Shown: positions 22,226 to 33,239 of the stretch, in pieces
How positions within the stretch are numbered: the stretch's first letter is position 1
How the letters are laid out: each line of letters opens with the position of its first letter
From: Atherix ibis
Taxonomy: Eukaryota > Arthropoda > Insecta > Diptera > Athericidae
Assembly (NCBI GenBank): GCA_958298945.1
Contig: OY282607.1
Coordinates: 90,961,270-91,025,269, forward strand
DNA: 64,000 nucleotides
Reading direction: 5' to 3'
The notes under the pieces: generated by a model
Seen by the model: only the letters and a program-made list of their open reading frames with translations
Told to the model about the DNA's origin: nothing
Database searches by the model: none
Made by a program: the position numbers and the translations under genes

Positions 22226-23061
22226 ATTATCCATTTTGCATTTCGGAAATTAAATCTCTTTCATTTGACAGCTGTCAAATATAAATGACTTCAAAAGTGA
22301 CGTTTATTAAGTATTATGGATTGAAATTTTTTTTAAAGATGTGGTGTTTTTGCCGTCGCTATATTTTGCTTGGTGGATACGGCGGTAAACAAAAAAAGGC
22401 ATTTCTTTCATCAATTTCGAAAATTGATTTTTAAAGTTTTTAAAAATTTTGGTGTTGAATTTCGAATTAATTTGAACTTATTTTGAAATTTTCTGATTTT
22501 TTTGGGTGATTTTAAAAATAACCCCATTTTTTTTGAGTCAATTAAAAAAAACGGCAATTTTTGCATCAATTTCGAAAATTGAGTTTTAAAGTTTTTCAAA
22601 ATTTTGGTGTTGAATTTCGAATTAATTTGAACTTATTCTGAAATTTTTTGATTTTTTTGGTGATTTTGAAATTACCCCATTTTGTGAGTCAATTTAAAAA
22701 AAACGGCAATTTTTTCATTAATTTCGAAAATTGAGTTTTAAAGTTTTTAAAAATTTTGGTGTTGAATTTCGAAATATTTTGAGCTTATTTTGAAAATACG
22801 AAAATGGATTTTTGAAGTTTTAAATTTTTCTGTATTTTTTAAAAATTAGTTTTGTAATTTTTAAACTTTTTTAAATCAAAAATTTTGTTTTTCGAGTCAA
22901 CTTTTAAAAATTTTTTTTTGTAGTTAATTTTTTTCAGTCAGTTTTTAAAAGTTTGGAATTTTTTATGTTATAATGGCAAAGTCAAAGTAATAAAAATTTC
23001 ATTAAAAATCGGCGTTTTAATTGTATTTTATGTAATTATAATTTCCATAGCGAAAAATTGA
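22226..23061. mobile_element. Mariner-family non-autonomous element with internal satellite monomers
   Basis: The left end (22226, TTATCCATTTTGCATTTC then GGAAAT), with TTTGACAGCTGTCAAA just inside (22265-22280), is matched inversely near 23036-23061 (ATTTCCATAGCGAAAAATTG then AATAAT). Ends and the sequence beyond the right end match element A at 2352-3226. In place of transposase the interior (22390-22970) is filled by S154 monomers. Confidence 0.65.
22390..22970. repeat. S154 satellite monomers inside a TIR element
   Basis: The marker TCATCAATTTCGAAAATTGA and variants start at 22408, 22563 and 22715 (155 and 152 bp apart), followed each time by TTTTAAAGTTTTTAAAAATT and TTGGTGTTGAATTTCGAA. 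The orientation is the same as in the block at 19724-20230. The last ~200 bp are degraded. Confidence 0.88.
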
Positions 23062-24880
23062 ATAATCTTTTTCTATATGAACACTGCATTATCGACCTTT
23101 TCTCTTCTTATCAAAGGAGGACGATATTCTCGTAAAGTATTTTTTCTCTTTTTTTTTTAAATTTTAGATTTCCACAAAAAATAAAAAATGCAATTAATTA
23201 AAAACCGATGCGGTTACAGTAAAAAGGAAGGGGTGGATGGAATATAATATTTAGTAGGCGGTAAAAAAAAAAAGAGGAATAATCCAGATCCCCTAACGCC
23301 CCCAGGGGTTGGCGATTTAAATGCGTTTTGGCTAAAAATAATTACGAACGGATTAGTAAGGGAATATTTGTAGAAGAAAGAAGGACGAAAATTACCAACC
23401 GATATGGAAACTGACAGTTCTCTCCTTTCGTACCCCCCAGAATTTTGTTGTTGTTTTTGTTGGTAGAGGTTAGATGGATTTCATCCCTTTCAAAGGACCT
23501 CTTCTATTATTAGTCGACTCCGAGTTGAATTCATTATTTTTAACCATTGTCGATAAGGGGTTGATTGCACCCTATTTGCTACTCATAAAAATTCTGTATT
23601 ATTTGGAAATTAAAACGATGGCAGCATGGATGGATGGTGTTTTGGATTTGGATTGAGCAGAGTTTGTCCCTCGAGGAGTAATCAAGAGTCCCTATTTTCG
23701 TATATTTTAATTGAGGGTAACTACTGGATAAGGGTTGAATGCTTATGTATTTCGGTAAGGGTTGCAAAACAGCAGGAACCAGGGGGTAGATTATGGAAAG
23801 TAGTTTTAATAGGAGTAATAACGTCGAGAATTGGGGGAAAATGACAAACTGGATAAAAGTGGTAGAATATCAAAATAAATATGAGCCCGACCGAGGTTGG
23901 CGGCCTGGTGCGACACGGTGTTTGCCGACAATTTTACTCTCAGCTCTCAGTAAATTATGTAGGATTTGTGAGGAAATTTTTGATCCTTTCTTGTTACAAC
24001 GAGGGCAATGCGTAACAGCCACTCTGTTCGATGTCAAGATTACTGATCGGACGTGGTCACGTGTCCCCGACTCCTGACTGTGCTATTATCCCAATTGAGT
24101 AGCAACTTCTGTCGAGTCGGCCGGATATGCATTCCGGAGGCGAGAAACACCCTGCCGCTTTTATCGTTTATTACAATCGACCCCTCATTTTCAGCGTTAA
24201 AGCGCATACGTTCCTTATCCTCTAACATTGTCAGTTATTAGTAAGGGGTGGACTTGAATGTAATGTGATGACATGATCTCACGCCATTGAATTTGCCTCT
24301 TAATATCCGCGTATACCCAATCTGAAGACATGTGAACGTTTTATTAACTTTCTCTTCTTCGAATGGCAAGAAACAAATTTCTATCCAAAAAAAAAGGACG
24401 ACTTGCGTCCTTACTGAACTCAGTCACTTATTCACCACTCAAAACAAGATTTCGATTTGATACAATATGTAACAAGACTTTCGAGATAATTCGCAGGAAA
24501 ACCGCTGTCAATCCTTACCAAAAATATATATTACAATATCCTTTACGAGGGTTGAAGCAATAATAGTTAATTTTTTTCCCTTCTCGAAGATGATTTTTAT
24601 CGAATATTTTTTTTCTTCTTATTTTGTACATGAAACTAACTACGAGTAGTTTGTATGAGAAAATTTTTCTTCAAAATCATATATTGTAATTGGTTGGTTT
24701 TTTTTTTGTTATAATTCCAAGAGTTTAAGGGTGGGAATGCCGAAAAACACGAGGAGGAAGGTTGTTTTTTTTCTCTAGTAATTTGCAATTGTATTTTTAG
24801 GGTCTTAAGGTTAGAAAAGATTTTCGAATGTCCTTTACTTCAATGGTGATTTTATTTTGTAGTCTAGGATTCAATGGTGA
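23062..24880. other. Unique complex DNA, no gene recognised
   Basis: 23480-24560 is among the least AT-rich parts of the window, with overlapping open frames on both strands and CACGTG E-box-like words near 24058. None has a recognised domain except as noted for 24040-24228. The composition suits conserved non-coding or regulatory DNA. Confidence 0.35.
24040..24228 (-). CDS. Small ORF of unknown status, 62 aa
   Basis: The ATG at 24228 has A at -3 (GACAATG). The frame reads M-L-E-D-K-E-R-M-R-F-N-A-E-N-E-G, then S-I-V-I-N-D-K-S-G-R-V-F-L-A-S-G, and a basic part with R-P-T-R-Q-K, to a TAA. It is charged and balanced rather than A/T-biased. The opposite frame (24053-24241) is open too, so the openness may come from composition. 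No family recognised and no splice sites flank it well. Confidence 0.18.
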   Translation of the reverse strand: MLEDKERMRFNAENEGSIVINDKSGRVFLASGMHIRPTRQKLLLNWDNSTVRSRGHVTTSDQ

Positions 24881-24884
24881 TCAA

Positions 24885-25690
24885 ATAGATGGTTCGGAAA
24901 GTAAATTTTAATAAAAAAATATTTAAAATTCAGATGTTCACAACCAAAGGCGATAAATCACACCATTTTGGATGCCAATTGGCATCACCAAATCTCGAAA
25001 TAACGCGTCTGGAGAAGTTCTGGCACAATAACAGTCTCTGCTTCTTCGTTTTTTAGGAAAATGACACATTCAGATCAAAATGCACACGGCGAAGACTTTG
25101 ACAGATGACCGCTGATTAGTTACTTATGGATTTACAGAGTCCTACTAATGCCAAATAATAATAAAATGGAAATGAATGTTGGGTGTTTGTATTGATGTGA
25201 TAGTGCTTTGGATAGCGTCGACTGTCAAATCAGCTGTCAACTGTCAAAGTTTTGTTAATCAGCTGCCATTTTGCCCAAATCTGTGAAATAATGGCATTTT
25301 TGCGGATACAATGGCGTCTCCTCAGTTAATTGTTGATTGTCAAAGCCCCACTAATTTCATCTTTAAAAATAGAAATTTTTTAAAATTTTAATGCATTGAC
25401 TAATAGTTTAAAAAATATAGAATGCCAAATCCTAAACTAAACTACAGTCCTAAATTTTGGATGACACATAAACTTCACAGCTGTCAAAATGACAGGCCTA
25501 TACTCTACGAATAATGGAATGGATACCCGGTAAATAATAATAAAATGGAAATAAATATTTGGGTGTTTGCGTTGGTGTTATAATATTTTATATAGCGTCG
25601 GCTGTCATCTGTCAAAGTTTGTTAATCAGCTGTCATCTGTCAAAGTTTGGGAAATATTGTATTTTTTTGACGGATACAATGGCTTCGGTA
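24885..25690. mobile_element. Mariner-family relic plus tandem MITE units
   Basis: Begins with GATGGTTCGGAAAGT (24889-24903). 24960-25100 resembles the transposase-derived stretch at 48590-48660 (GCTTCTTCGTTTTnnAGGAAA, ATGACACnTTCAGATCAAAA). Then two MITE units follow, starting with GAAATGAATGTTGGGTGTTTG (25160) and GAAATAAATATTTGGGTGTTTG (25549), with GACAGCTGTnAAAATGACAGG preceding TATACT near 25478-25504. This is the same family and order as 10593-11540. No functional ORF. Confidence 0.7.
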
Positions 25691-26240
25691 CAATAACTTG
25701 TGGATTTCCATATATGATAATTTGGCTTCTTCACGCAGTCACCTAACAAGAAATGAAGAAACTTTTATTTGCAAAAAAAAAACGCATATTGTCTCAGCAC
25801 CAGTTTTTTTTGATGAATTTTTTTTTTGCGTAATCGATATATCGTTTTTTATTTTAAATTCATTCAATTCAAAGCAGAACGCAATCAATAATCCAGCGCG
25901 CTCAAAGCGACTTCACAGTTTGACAAATACTTGCACCTAATGTGCGTCAACGAATCGAGAGTGCCTTCAGTCGCCGAAATTGATTTATTATCAATTCCGA
26001 AGACTATTCCGAGCAGCACAAATTGCTATCATAACTTTTAAAATCTTTACAATCTTATGGAAATGCACAAAATTCCAATGCATGAAAAAACGTTATCGTT
26101 GTCGCCCGTAGTACTGCCACACATTACGGTATTTTTTTTTATATGGCAGCATTGTTGAAATTGGAAATAAATTTTGTCGGGTGATTTTTTTGCTGTTTGG
26201 TTTTCTATATTTTTATTTTTGACAGATCACACGTGACACA
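25691..26240. other. Mixed DNA, no feature
   Basis: A moderately complex block from 25860 to 26130 with no splice-supported ORF or recognised repeat. Confidence 0.35.
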
Positions 26241-26283
26241 TGTGTCAAAGTCAAAAGTACTCAGTTAGCATTGCCATTTCATC

Positions 26284-26991
26284 ATGGAAACACTTACATC
26301 CGAACAACGGTTATAAATTATTGAATTTTATTATCAAAATTCGTGCTCTGGTAAAAAATGTGTTTCACGCACTTTGACCATTTTATGGTCATTGTCATAA
26401 TCGAGCTATTGAGCAAGTAATTCAAGCCATAAATAATAAAATTTCACAACAATTTTACGCTATTGGACATCAAACCACAAACCTGTGTGCTTAGAGTGTG
26501 TACAGAGGAAAATAATGCTGCCGTAGCGTCCAATGCTGGTAAAGACCACGAAAAATGCACTGTTTGGTGGGGTTTATGGGCCGGCGGAGTCGTCAATGGC
26601 GCTCAATGATTTCGAACTTTTTTTTTTTACCCAAAATGTATGAACTACATCTGAGCGATATGTGGTTTTAACAAGACGGCGCAATATGCCACACAGCACG
26701 TGACAAAATGGACATATTGAGCAATCAGTTCGGTGAGGAATTTATCTGACGTTTCGGAGCTGTGAGTGTGCCGCCTAGATCGTGCGATTTGACACCTTTA
26801 GACTATTTTTTATTGGACTACGTAAATTCACTCGTCTATGCCGATAAACAAGCGTCATTTCCAGCCTTGTAAGATAACATTGCACGTGTAATGTTCTAAA
26901 AAAAAAAGTGATTCAAAATTGGATCTCTGGCATAGATCACTTAAAACGTGGTCGTGGTCAACATTTACAAAGAATAATCTTCAAAAAGTAA
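26284..26991 (+). pseudogene. DD41D (rosa-like) mariner transposase relic
   Basis: The ATG at 26284 starts M-E-T-L-T-S-E-Q-R-L-stop-I-I-E-F-Y-Y-Q-N, the typical N-terminus of this transposase group. The middle is deleted (about 26480-26620 retains D-I-K-P and T-V-W-W-G-L-W-A-G-G). The catalytic end is well preserved: M-W-F-stop-Q-D-G-A-I-C-H-T-A-R, then P-P-R-S-C-D-L-T-P-L-D-Y-F-L, V-Y-A-D-K, and a tail like R-G-Q-H-L. There are 41 residues between the second and third catalytic Asp, the DD41D spacing. Multiple stops and frameshifts make it non-functional. Flanking TIRs were not identified. Confidence 0.85.
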
Positions 26992-27029
26992 ATGGCCAGC
27001 ATTGATTTATCGGCTTAAATAAAAATTTC

Positions 27030-27490
27030 ATGATTAATTTTTTTCATTATTTTCTCCTCTTATTCGATGACTTGCAAAGGTTTCCGAAGAAAATTTTTAG
27101 TTGGTTGATGGTGTTTTTAGCAGATTTTTTTCAGTGTACAAATATTTATTCTTCTATCTTCTTTTTCAATGACTTATAAAGAAATTTTCATGAGTTTTTT
27201 TTTGTGCACAACTAAAGTTATTATTTTATCTTATTTGTTGATGGCTAATAAATGCTGATTAAAAAAAATTTCCTGTAATAAAGTTTATTTTTTAATCCTT
27301 TTATTCGATGACTTATGAAGAAAATTTCTTTGGTTGACAAAATATTGTAGTTTTTGTCTTTTTATTCGATGAATTAAAAAGGGCGTTTTTCTCAATTGTT
27401 TTTCGGGCAACAAAATTTATAATTTTATCTTCTTATACAATGACTTTTCAAGATTTCTTTTGTTGACAAAATTTTGTTATTTTTCTGTAT
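27030..27490. repeat. TTATTCGATGACTTA-type repeat block (R4), near-duplicate of 32386-32855
   Basis: A series of TTCTTATTCGATGACTTATG-like words every 60-130 bp. The whole block aligns in order with 32386-32855, including rare words such as TTTTTAGTTGGTKGATGGTG, AAATGCTGATTAAAAAAAA and ATTCGATGAATTAAAAA. It begins right after the transposase relic at 26284-26991. Confidence 0.85.
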
Positions 27491-27499
27491 TTTTTAAGA

Positions 27500-28770
27500 A
27501 GTTTGATAATCGAACACTTAAAAAATCACTGATTACAATACACAATAGAATGGCGAACCCTAACCCTAAAAAATACCTCCATACGTGTAGGTTAAAAAAA
27601 TACTTAACAGCTTCCAAGTGACAGATGTGTTTATTTTCCAAACCAAAAAACGCAGAGCTCTTGTTATTTTGTTTTTGGAAATATTACTTTTGATAAAAGT
27701 TAGAAATCAACACCATTTTTGCAAAAATTTTAAATTTACAAATCTCGTTCAAGTCAATTTTGATGCAATGACGTCTATTCATATCAACTGCGAATGCGAA
27801 CTGTCATTTGTGCGCGACTCTCATCAGAGGTGGCGTATGTGACGGCTTGAATCGGTGTTTGAGAGAAATTTGAGTATTCTGCAAGGGGAAAATGTACAGA
27901 GGGGAGGAACATGTACTCAGGTTGTCCCAACAATTGTTCGACATTTTGTTAAATCAACTAAAACAAAAACAAAAACAATTGAAAATTCATCGAAGACCAA
28001 CACACAAACCCACATGCCTAAATAGACCGTTTTTTTTAAATGGTTTTTTTCTTCTTTTTTTTGAAAGCGATAAAAAAATTGTTAAAAGCCAAAAAAAAAA
28101 ACCAGCCCTGAAGAAAAAAGCTGGCAGTAAAATAAAAGTCCTAAACGTAAAATAAAATATTTTATGTTCTCTTATATAAACAAGAAATGCATATCTAATG
28201 TTCATTGGAGGCTATAAAATCGTTTATTTTACAACAAGCTATTTAGTATATTTCATGGCGTTGTAAAAACTTAACTTGCAGTGTAATAAAAATCAAAAGA
28301 AGAGAAGAAAAAAAAATGAAATTTCCTATATTATTTTTTATTATTATGTTGGTGGTTTTTTTTTTTTTGGTATTGAGAGAAATTTGGCAACGGGTGGTGA
28401 CTATAAGAAAGATGAACAGAAGTTAATCGAAAATTGAAAAGGTAAAAGAAAATGAATTCACAGTAAGAGTGACGAGAGAAAGAGAGAGAGAGAGAGAGAG
28501 ATAGAGTGGCAAAGAAGTCAGTGAAGTGGAAAACGATTGAAATTATTTTTTGTATGCGAAGAGAAAACAGCGGAAAAGAGGGTAGAAAAGTTGGTTTTTT
28601 CTTTCGTGTGTGCTGGGAAAAACGTTAAGGAATAAAAATGGCGGAGGAAAAATCAATTCAGCATATAATATTCATGGGACGGATGGTTGGTTTGGAAAGG
28701 GGGGAAGGGGGTTGTAGAGGGTTCAGGTTTTAGAAGATAAAAAATTGCTGAATTTTAAAAAACAATCGTG
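27500..28770. other. Mixed DNA with an (AG)n tract
   Basis: 27540-27570 holds a short CCCTAACCCTAA-like word, too short to be telomeric. 28475-28500 is an (AG)n tract inside a purine-rich stretch resembling a 5' leader. Frames at 27618-27842, 27892-28155 and 27987-28205 are unsupported. Confidence 0.35.
28638..28733 (+). CDS. Short ORF with good start context, 31 aa
   Basis: ATAAAAATGGCGG gives A at -3 and G at +4. The frame reads M-A-E-E-K-S-I-Q-H-I-I-F then turns Gly/Arg-rich and stops at TAG 28731. The preceding 200 nt are purine-rich like a leader. No clear donor was found within the frame, so it may be an upstream ORF or chance. Confidence 0.15.
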   Translation: MAEEKSIQHIIFMGRMVGLERGEGGCRGFRF

Positions 28771-28779
28771 TCAGGATGT

Positions 28780-28910
28780 TTATAATTTTATCTTCTTATT
28801 CGTTGACTTATGAAGAAAATGTCCTGGAATTTTTTTGCTTCTGATGACAAAATTTATTTTATCTTTTTATACGATGAATTACAAATTCTTGTGAAGAAAA
28901 TTTTCTTTTG
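28780..28910. repeat. R4 repeat fragment
   Basis: Two units with ATCTTCTTATTCGTTGACTT and ATCTTTTTATACGATGAATT followed by GAAGAAAATT, matching the R4 arrays at 27030-27490 and 31725-33230. Confidence 0.75.
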
Positions 28911-29282
28911 GATGCGAGCATGTGACCAGCTGAACAAGCTGAACTTAGCTACTTACACAATTGCTTACTGAACCGCCTTTCTCGACTTGGTGTTTCTTGA
29001 ATCACTCCAAATATCTTTGAGATATCTTTGAACCCTTTTCTTTCTTATTTACCTCAACTGTGTGCAAATTTAAGTGAAATTATTTTAAATAAAAATTAAA
29101 AGAGGAGCTATTTGGGGAAAACAATTTTCGGACTGGAAAGGGGAAGGGAGGATTGGAATTTTTTTGGAAATAATAAAGAAATGGTTTGTAAAAATGAAAA
29201 TTATAAAAATTCATTTTTATTTATTTGAAAACATTTTTCTTTTTAATTTGATAGAATTTTTCCTTTTCTCTTGGCTTATATA
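28911..29282. other. AT-rich DNA, no feature
   Basis: Nothing supported between the R4 fragment and the mariner element that starts at 29285. Confidence 0.4.
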
Positions 29283-29284
29283 TA

Positions 29285-30203
29285 CGAGGTCTGTTCAAAA
29301 AGTATTGCGAATTTTACAATTTCCGCAGGTTACGTATATTTGTTTTTCGATTTTTGGTGGCGTTATGTTGGTACTCATGTCTCTCACTTATGCCGACAAT
29401 TTCGGCCATTTTGAATGTTCAGTTAATTTTTGACAGCTACTTTGCTTGCACGTATTTGGGCTCGTCTTCGTTTTTTTGCCCATTCCAATAAGTGGATCAA
29501 AGAATCTGTATCAAATTTTGTGTAAAAAACAAAATTAATTGCGCGGACGCATTCCGAATGTTGACTGTGGCATATGGTGAAGCTACCTTGGACCGAAGCA
29601 ACGTTTATCGGTGGTACAAAATGTTCTCAGAGGGCCGAGAAGATGTGAACAACGAAAAGTAAAGTTCGGTCGAATGTGAAGCTTTTGCTTAAAGTTGTCT
29701 TCGATTGCTGGGGCGTGGTGCAATATGAGCTCTTGCCACAGGGTAGAACGGTCAATAAGGAATATTACCTGCAAGTTGCGCGAAGCAATACGCCAGAAAC
29801 GCCCGGATTTGTGGAAGAACAAAAATTGGCTTTTGCACCTGCTCACGCATCGTTGCTTGTGTGCGAATTTTTGGCTAAAAACAACACACTAATAATGCCG
29901 CAGCCACCGTATTCCCCAGATTTGGCCCCCTGTGACTTTTTCTTGTTCCCGAAACTGAAGGGCCCCATGAAAGGACGATGCTACGCTACGATTGAGGAGA
30001 TAAAGACGGCATCGAAAGAGGAGCTGAACAAGATGACAAAAAATGATTTTTTTGAAGTGCTTCGAGGATTGAAAAAAACGTTGGCACAAGTGTATAATAT
30101 CTGGTGGGCATCACTTTGAAGGGGACAAAATAGATATTCATAAATAAATAAATAATTTTTGAAAAAAACACAAAATTCGTGGATACTTTTTGAACAGATC
30201 TCG
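29285..30203 (+). mobile_element. DD34D mariner, internally deleted, with intact TIRs
   Basis: Starts CGAGGTCTGTTCAAAAAGTA and ends inversely TACTTTTTGAACAGATCTCG, flanked by TA target duplications at 29283-29284 and 30204-30205, so the 919 bp element has defined ends. It keeps the transposase 5' part (K-F-C-V-K-N-K, Y-R-W-Y-K-M-F-S-E-G-R-E) to about 29660 and the C-terminal part from 29670. The part with the first catalytic Asp is deleted. A second copy of the family lies at 43560-44355. Confidence 0.93.
29676..30119 (+). pseudogene. Mariner DD34D transposase C-terminal fragment
   Basis: The frame of 147 aa contains L-P-Q-G-R-T-V-N-K-E-Y-Y and Y-S-P-D-L-A-P-C-D-F-F-L-F-P-K. Compared with the copy at 43704-44177, residues after Y-Y-L-Q-V up to P-A-H-A-S are read in a shifted frame, between two indels. 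The second indel removes about 13 bp covering H-H-D-N, the second catalytic Asp. The frame reaches a natural-looking C-terminus at TGA 30117. It cannot encode an active enzyme. Confidence 0.88.
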
Positions 30204-30205
30204 TA

Positions 30206-31060
30206 TTATTAAAAAAATATGTTTTATTCCATATTTTAAGATTAAATTTAAATTAAAAAATTATTTTATAGCAAAAAAAATAATTAACTTTATAATAAAA
30301 GTTAATAATGGAAAGGAGGGAAGCGCGGGGAAGGGGGTAGACCGAGAATTACTCATTCAGCTATTATCCAGTCGACTAAGTTGACTATTGAAAATCTAAT
30401 CTACCAAAAAAAAAATCGTCTTTTTTTTGTAAAACTACCAAAAAAAAAATTATCCCTTTTGAAAAACATAAAAGCTGATTTTTTTTAGAAAAGGATAATA
30501 ATAATAAAAAGTCCTTTTGAAATCGTTGGAAAGAAAATGTCATTAAATTGTCATTTGATGATAAGTTTTACGAGCAGTAGTTTTTTACGAGAAATGACGG
30601 CACACCCCTTCCCCCACCCCCAATTATTGTTGTGCACCTCTTTAAATAATGTTTATCCTTTTTTAAAGGATCGTCATAATGAATAATAGCAACAGCGATG
30701 ACATCAAAGATAATTTCATCATCTCTCGGATTTTTAAAGAAAATGTTGATAAAATTTAAAAAAAAAAACATAACGAAAGGAAGATATTGACTGCATTTAT
30801 GCAAAATACATAATAAAAGGATGGAAAAAATATGAGATAGAAAATCAAAATTTTTATTGTCCTTACGATCTGGGCACAAATAAAGAGAAGAAAATAAATC
30901 AAGTGTTTTTATGTGTTGACTTTGTAAGACGTTTGAAATGATAATTTTTATGTTTGGGGCTATACACGAACATGGATAACGCTGCTCATGGCAATAATAA
31001 CAATAATAACGTCGTCATCTGTGTTTTAAGATTTCATATTCCCGCAACAAAAAAAGAAAG
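30206..31060. other. AT-rich DNA, no feature
   Basis: A G-rich patch at 30308-30340 and a C-rich patch at 30601-30621 interrupt otherwise AT-rich DNA. No gene or repeat established. Confidence 0.4.
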
Positions 31061-31068
31061 AAGAAGAA

Positions 31069-31170
31069 ATGCCCATGCCCAACGACAAGGATGAGGATAG
31101 AACGGTGGATGGAATAAATGAACAGATGGCAATACTCCACTATATTAAGATCGGAATTGGCAAATTTTAG
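31069..31170 (+). CDS. Small hydrophilic ORF, 33 aa
   Basis: The frame is open from 31030 and the ATG at 31069 begins M-P-M-P-N-D-K-D-E-D-R-T-V-D-G-I, then N-E-Q-M-A-I-L-H-Y-I-K-I-G-I-G-K-F, TAG at 31168. The acidic composition is unusual in this AT-rich setting. A possible acceptor (TTTTAAG) precedes it near 31029. There is no recognised family, so it could be a short exon, a small-peptide ORF or chance. Confidence 0.2.
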   Translation: MPMPNDKDEDRTVDGINEQMAILHYIKIGIGKF

Positions 31171-31720
31171 GGGTTGTTGAGGCAAACCACATATTTTCGC
31201 TTACGTGTGAGTATATTTCCCAGGCTGGTCAGAGAAGACCCGAACGGTTGAGTTTCCCGATACTTATTTAACCGAAATACACAGTCACAGTTAAATTTTA
31301 GTATCAATAATAATATCGGAAATTTCTTCTCAACCTTTGAAATATGAGATGTAAGTTCACAGTTGTATCGAAAAAGATTCGTCCTCGTTTCTTTAACAAC
31401 AACAAAAAAAAAGGGTCACAATCTTTACAACTTTCTTTTTTTTTTGTTGGGGGTGAACTTTCGCTTTTACGCTCAGTTGCCAACATCATAATCCAAACAC
31501 AAATAAGCAAAAGAAAAGAGTAGAAAATCTTGATAAAACAGTAAATATTTTGTGTTATCATAAAAATAATATTTTATGCGCGTTTTCTTATCGCTTACTT
31601 AGGTTTTCCTTGCCTCTTTCTTCAAAGTCATTTCATATTTTATGATATTTCATGAAGTGGGTTGAGGGTTGATGTCAGTATTGATATGGACTCGGAAAGT
31701 TTTTTTCATTTTCGTGTAAT
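31171..31720. other. Mixed DNA, no feature
   Basis: No repeat or splice-supported frame. The - strand frame at 31304-31561 runs through A/T tracts and is not supported. Confidence 0.4.
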
Positions 31721-31724
31721 AAAA

Positions 31725-33230
31725 TTTATTCTTTTATCTTCTTATTCGATGACTTATAAAGAAAATTTCCTGTTGGTGGATGGTAGGCAAAAGCAGAGTG
31801 ATTGGGTTACTTTAGTGCTGATATGATCCTAGAAAATTTTTTTAAAAACTAAATTAACTCTTTTATCTTCTTATTTGATGGCCTAGGAAGAAAATTTTCT
31901 GATTAATTTTCTGGTTGTGTAATTTTTTTCCATTACTTTATCTTCTTATTCGATGCATTTTTTTATCTTCTTATTCGATGATTTACAAAGGTTTTTGTAG
32001 AAAATTTTCTTTTCGTGTATGGAATGCAAAAAACATTGCATATTTTAGGCTTATGTGGTCCTTAGCATTATTTTTTAAGGTAACTAAACTTATTCTTTTA
32101 TACTTTTTTCCGATGACTTATTAAGAAAATTTCCTGTTGGTGGATGTTAGGCAATAATGGTGGGAGTGGGTTGATGTTAGTGAAAAAAAAAGTATGATCG
32201 TAAAAAAGTTTTCTTTTTCGTGTAACAAAATTTATTCTTTTATGTTCTTATTCGATGGCCTAGGAAGAAAATTGTCTGATTAATTTTTTTTTATTATTTT
32301 ATCTTTTTATTCGTTGACTTATGTAGGTATTTTCCTGAATTTTTTTATCTTCTTATTTGATGACATATGAAGAAAATTCGTTGATTAATTTTTTTAATTA
32401 TATTCTCTTCTTATTCGATGACTTACAACGGTTTCTGAAGAAAATTTTTAGTTGGTGGATGGTGTTTTTAGCAGTATTTTGCAGTGTAAAAATATTTATT
32501 CTTCTATCTTCTTTTGCAATGACTTTTAAAGAAATTTTCATGAGTTTTTTTTTTGTGTACGACCAAAGTTATTATTTTATCTTATTTGATGGTTAACAAA
32601 TGCTGATTAAAAAAAATTCTTGCAATAAAATTTGTTTTTTATTCTTTTTATTCGATGACTTATGAAGCAAATTTCTTTTTTTGACAAAATTTTATAGTTT
32701 TGTCTTTTTATTCGATGAATTAAAAAAAAGCGTTTTCCTCAATTTGATTTCGGGCAATAAAATTTACCTTTTTATCTTCTTATACGATGACTTTTTGAAG
32801 AAAATATTATGCGTTTTTTTTGGTGACAAAATTTTGCAATTTTGTATTTTTATTCTGTGCATTAAAAAGGAAATTTTACTTGAGTTTTTTTTCTAGCTAC
32901 AATATGTACAATTTTATCTTCTTATACGATGACTTTTTGAAGAAATTTTCAAAATTTCTTTTGTTAACAAAGTTTTGTAATTTTTTTTTATTTGATAAAT
33001 TGAAAAGGGCATTTTCCTTAATTTTTTTCTACCAACAAAATTTATAGTTTTTCTTCTTATACGATGACTTTTTGAAGATTTTTTTTGGTGACAAATTTTA
33101 TAATTTTTTTGTTTTAATCGATGAATTAAGAAGAAAGTTTTTTCTAGCAACAATATGCATAACTTTATCTTTTTATACGATTACTTATGAAGGAAATTTC
33201 CCTAATTATTTTCGATGGTGTAAATTTTTT
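31725..33230. repeat. R4 tandem array (TTCTTATTCGATGACTTA units)
   Basis: At least fifteen occurrences of TTATNCGATGACTTA or variants, separated by about 60-130 bp, each followed by AAGAAAATTTYCT and often by TTGGTGGATGGT or GACAAAATTTTRTA. Unit length varies, suggesting a mix of monomer types. 32386-32855 is collinear with 27030-27490. The Phe-rich frames in this block are by-products of the repeat. Confidence 0.88.
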
Positions 33231-33239
33231 ATGTTGTTG

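Noticed and set aside
27545..27570. Telomere-like CCCTAACCCTAA
   Set aside because: Only about two units, not an array; likely chance.
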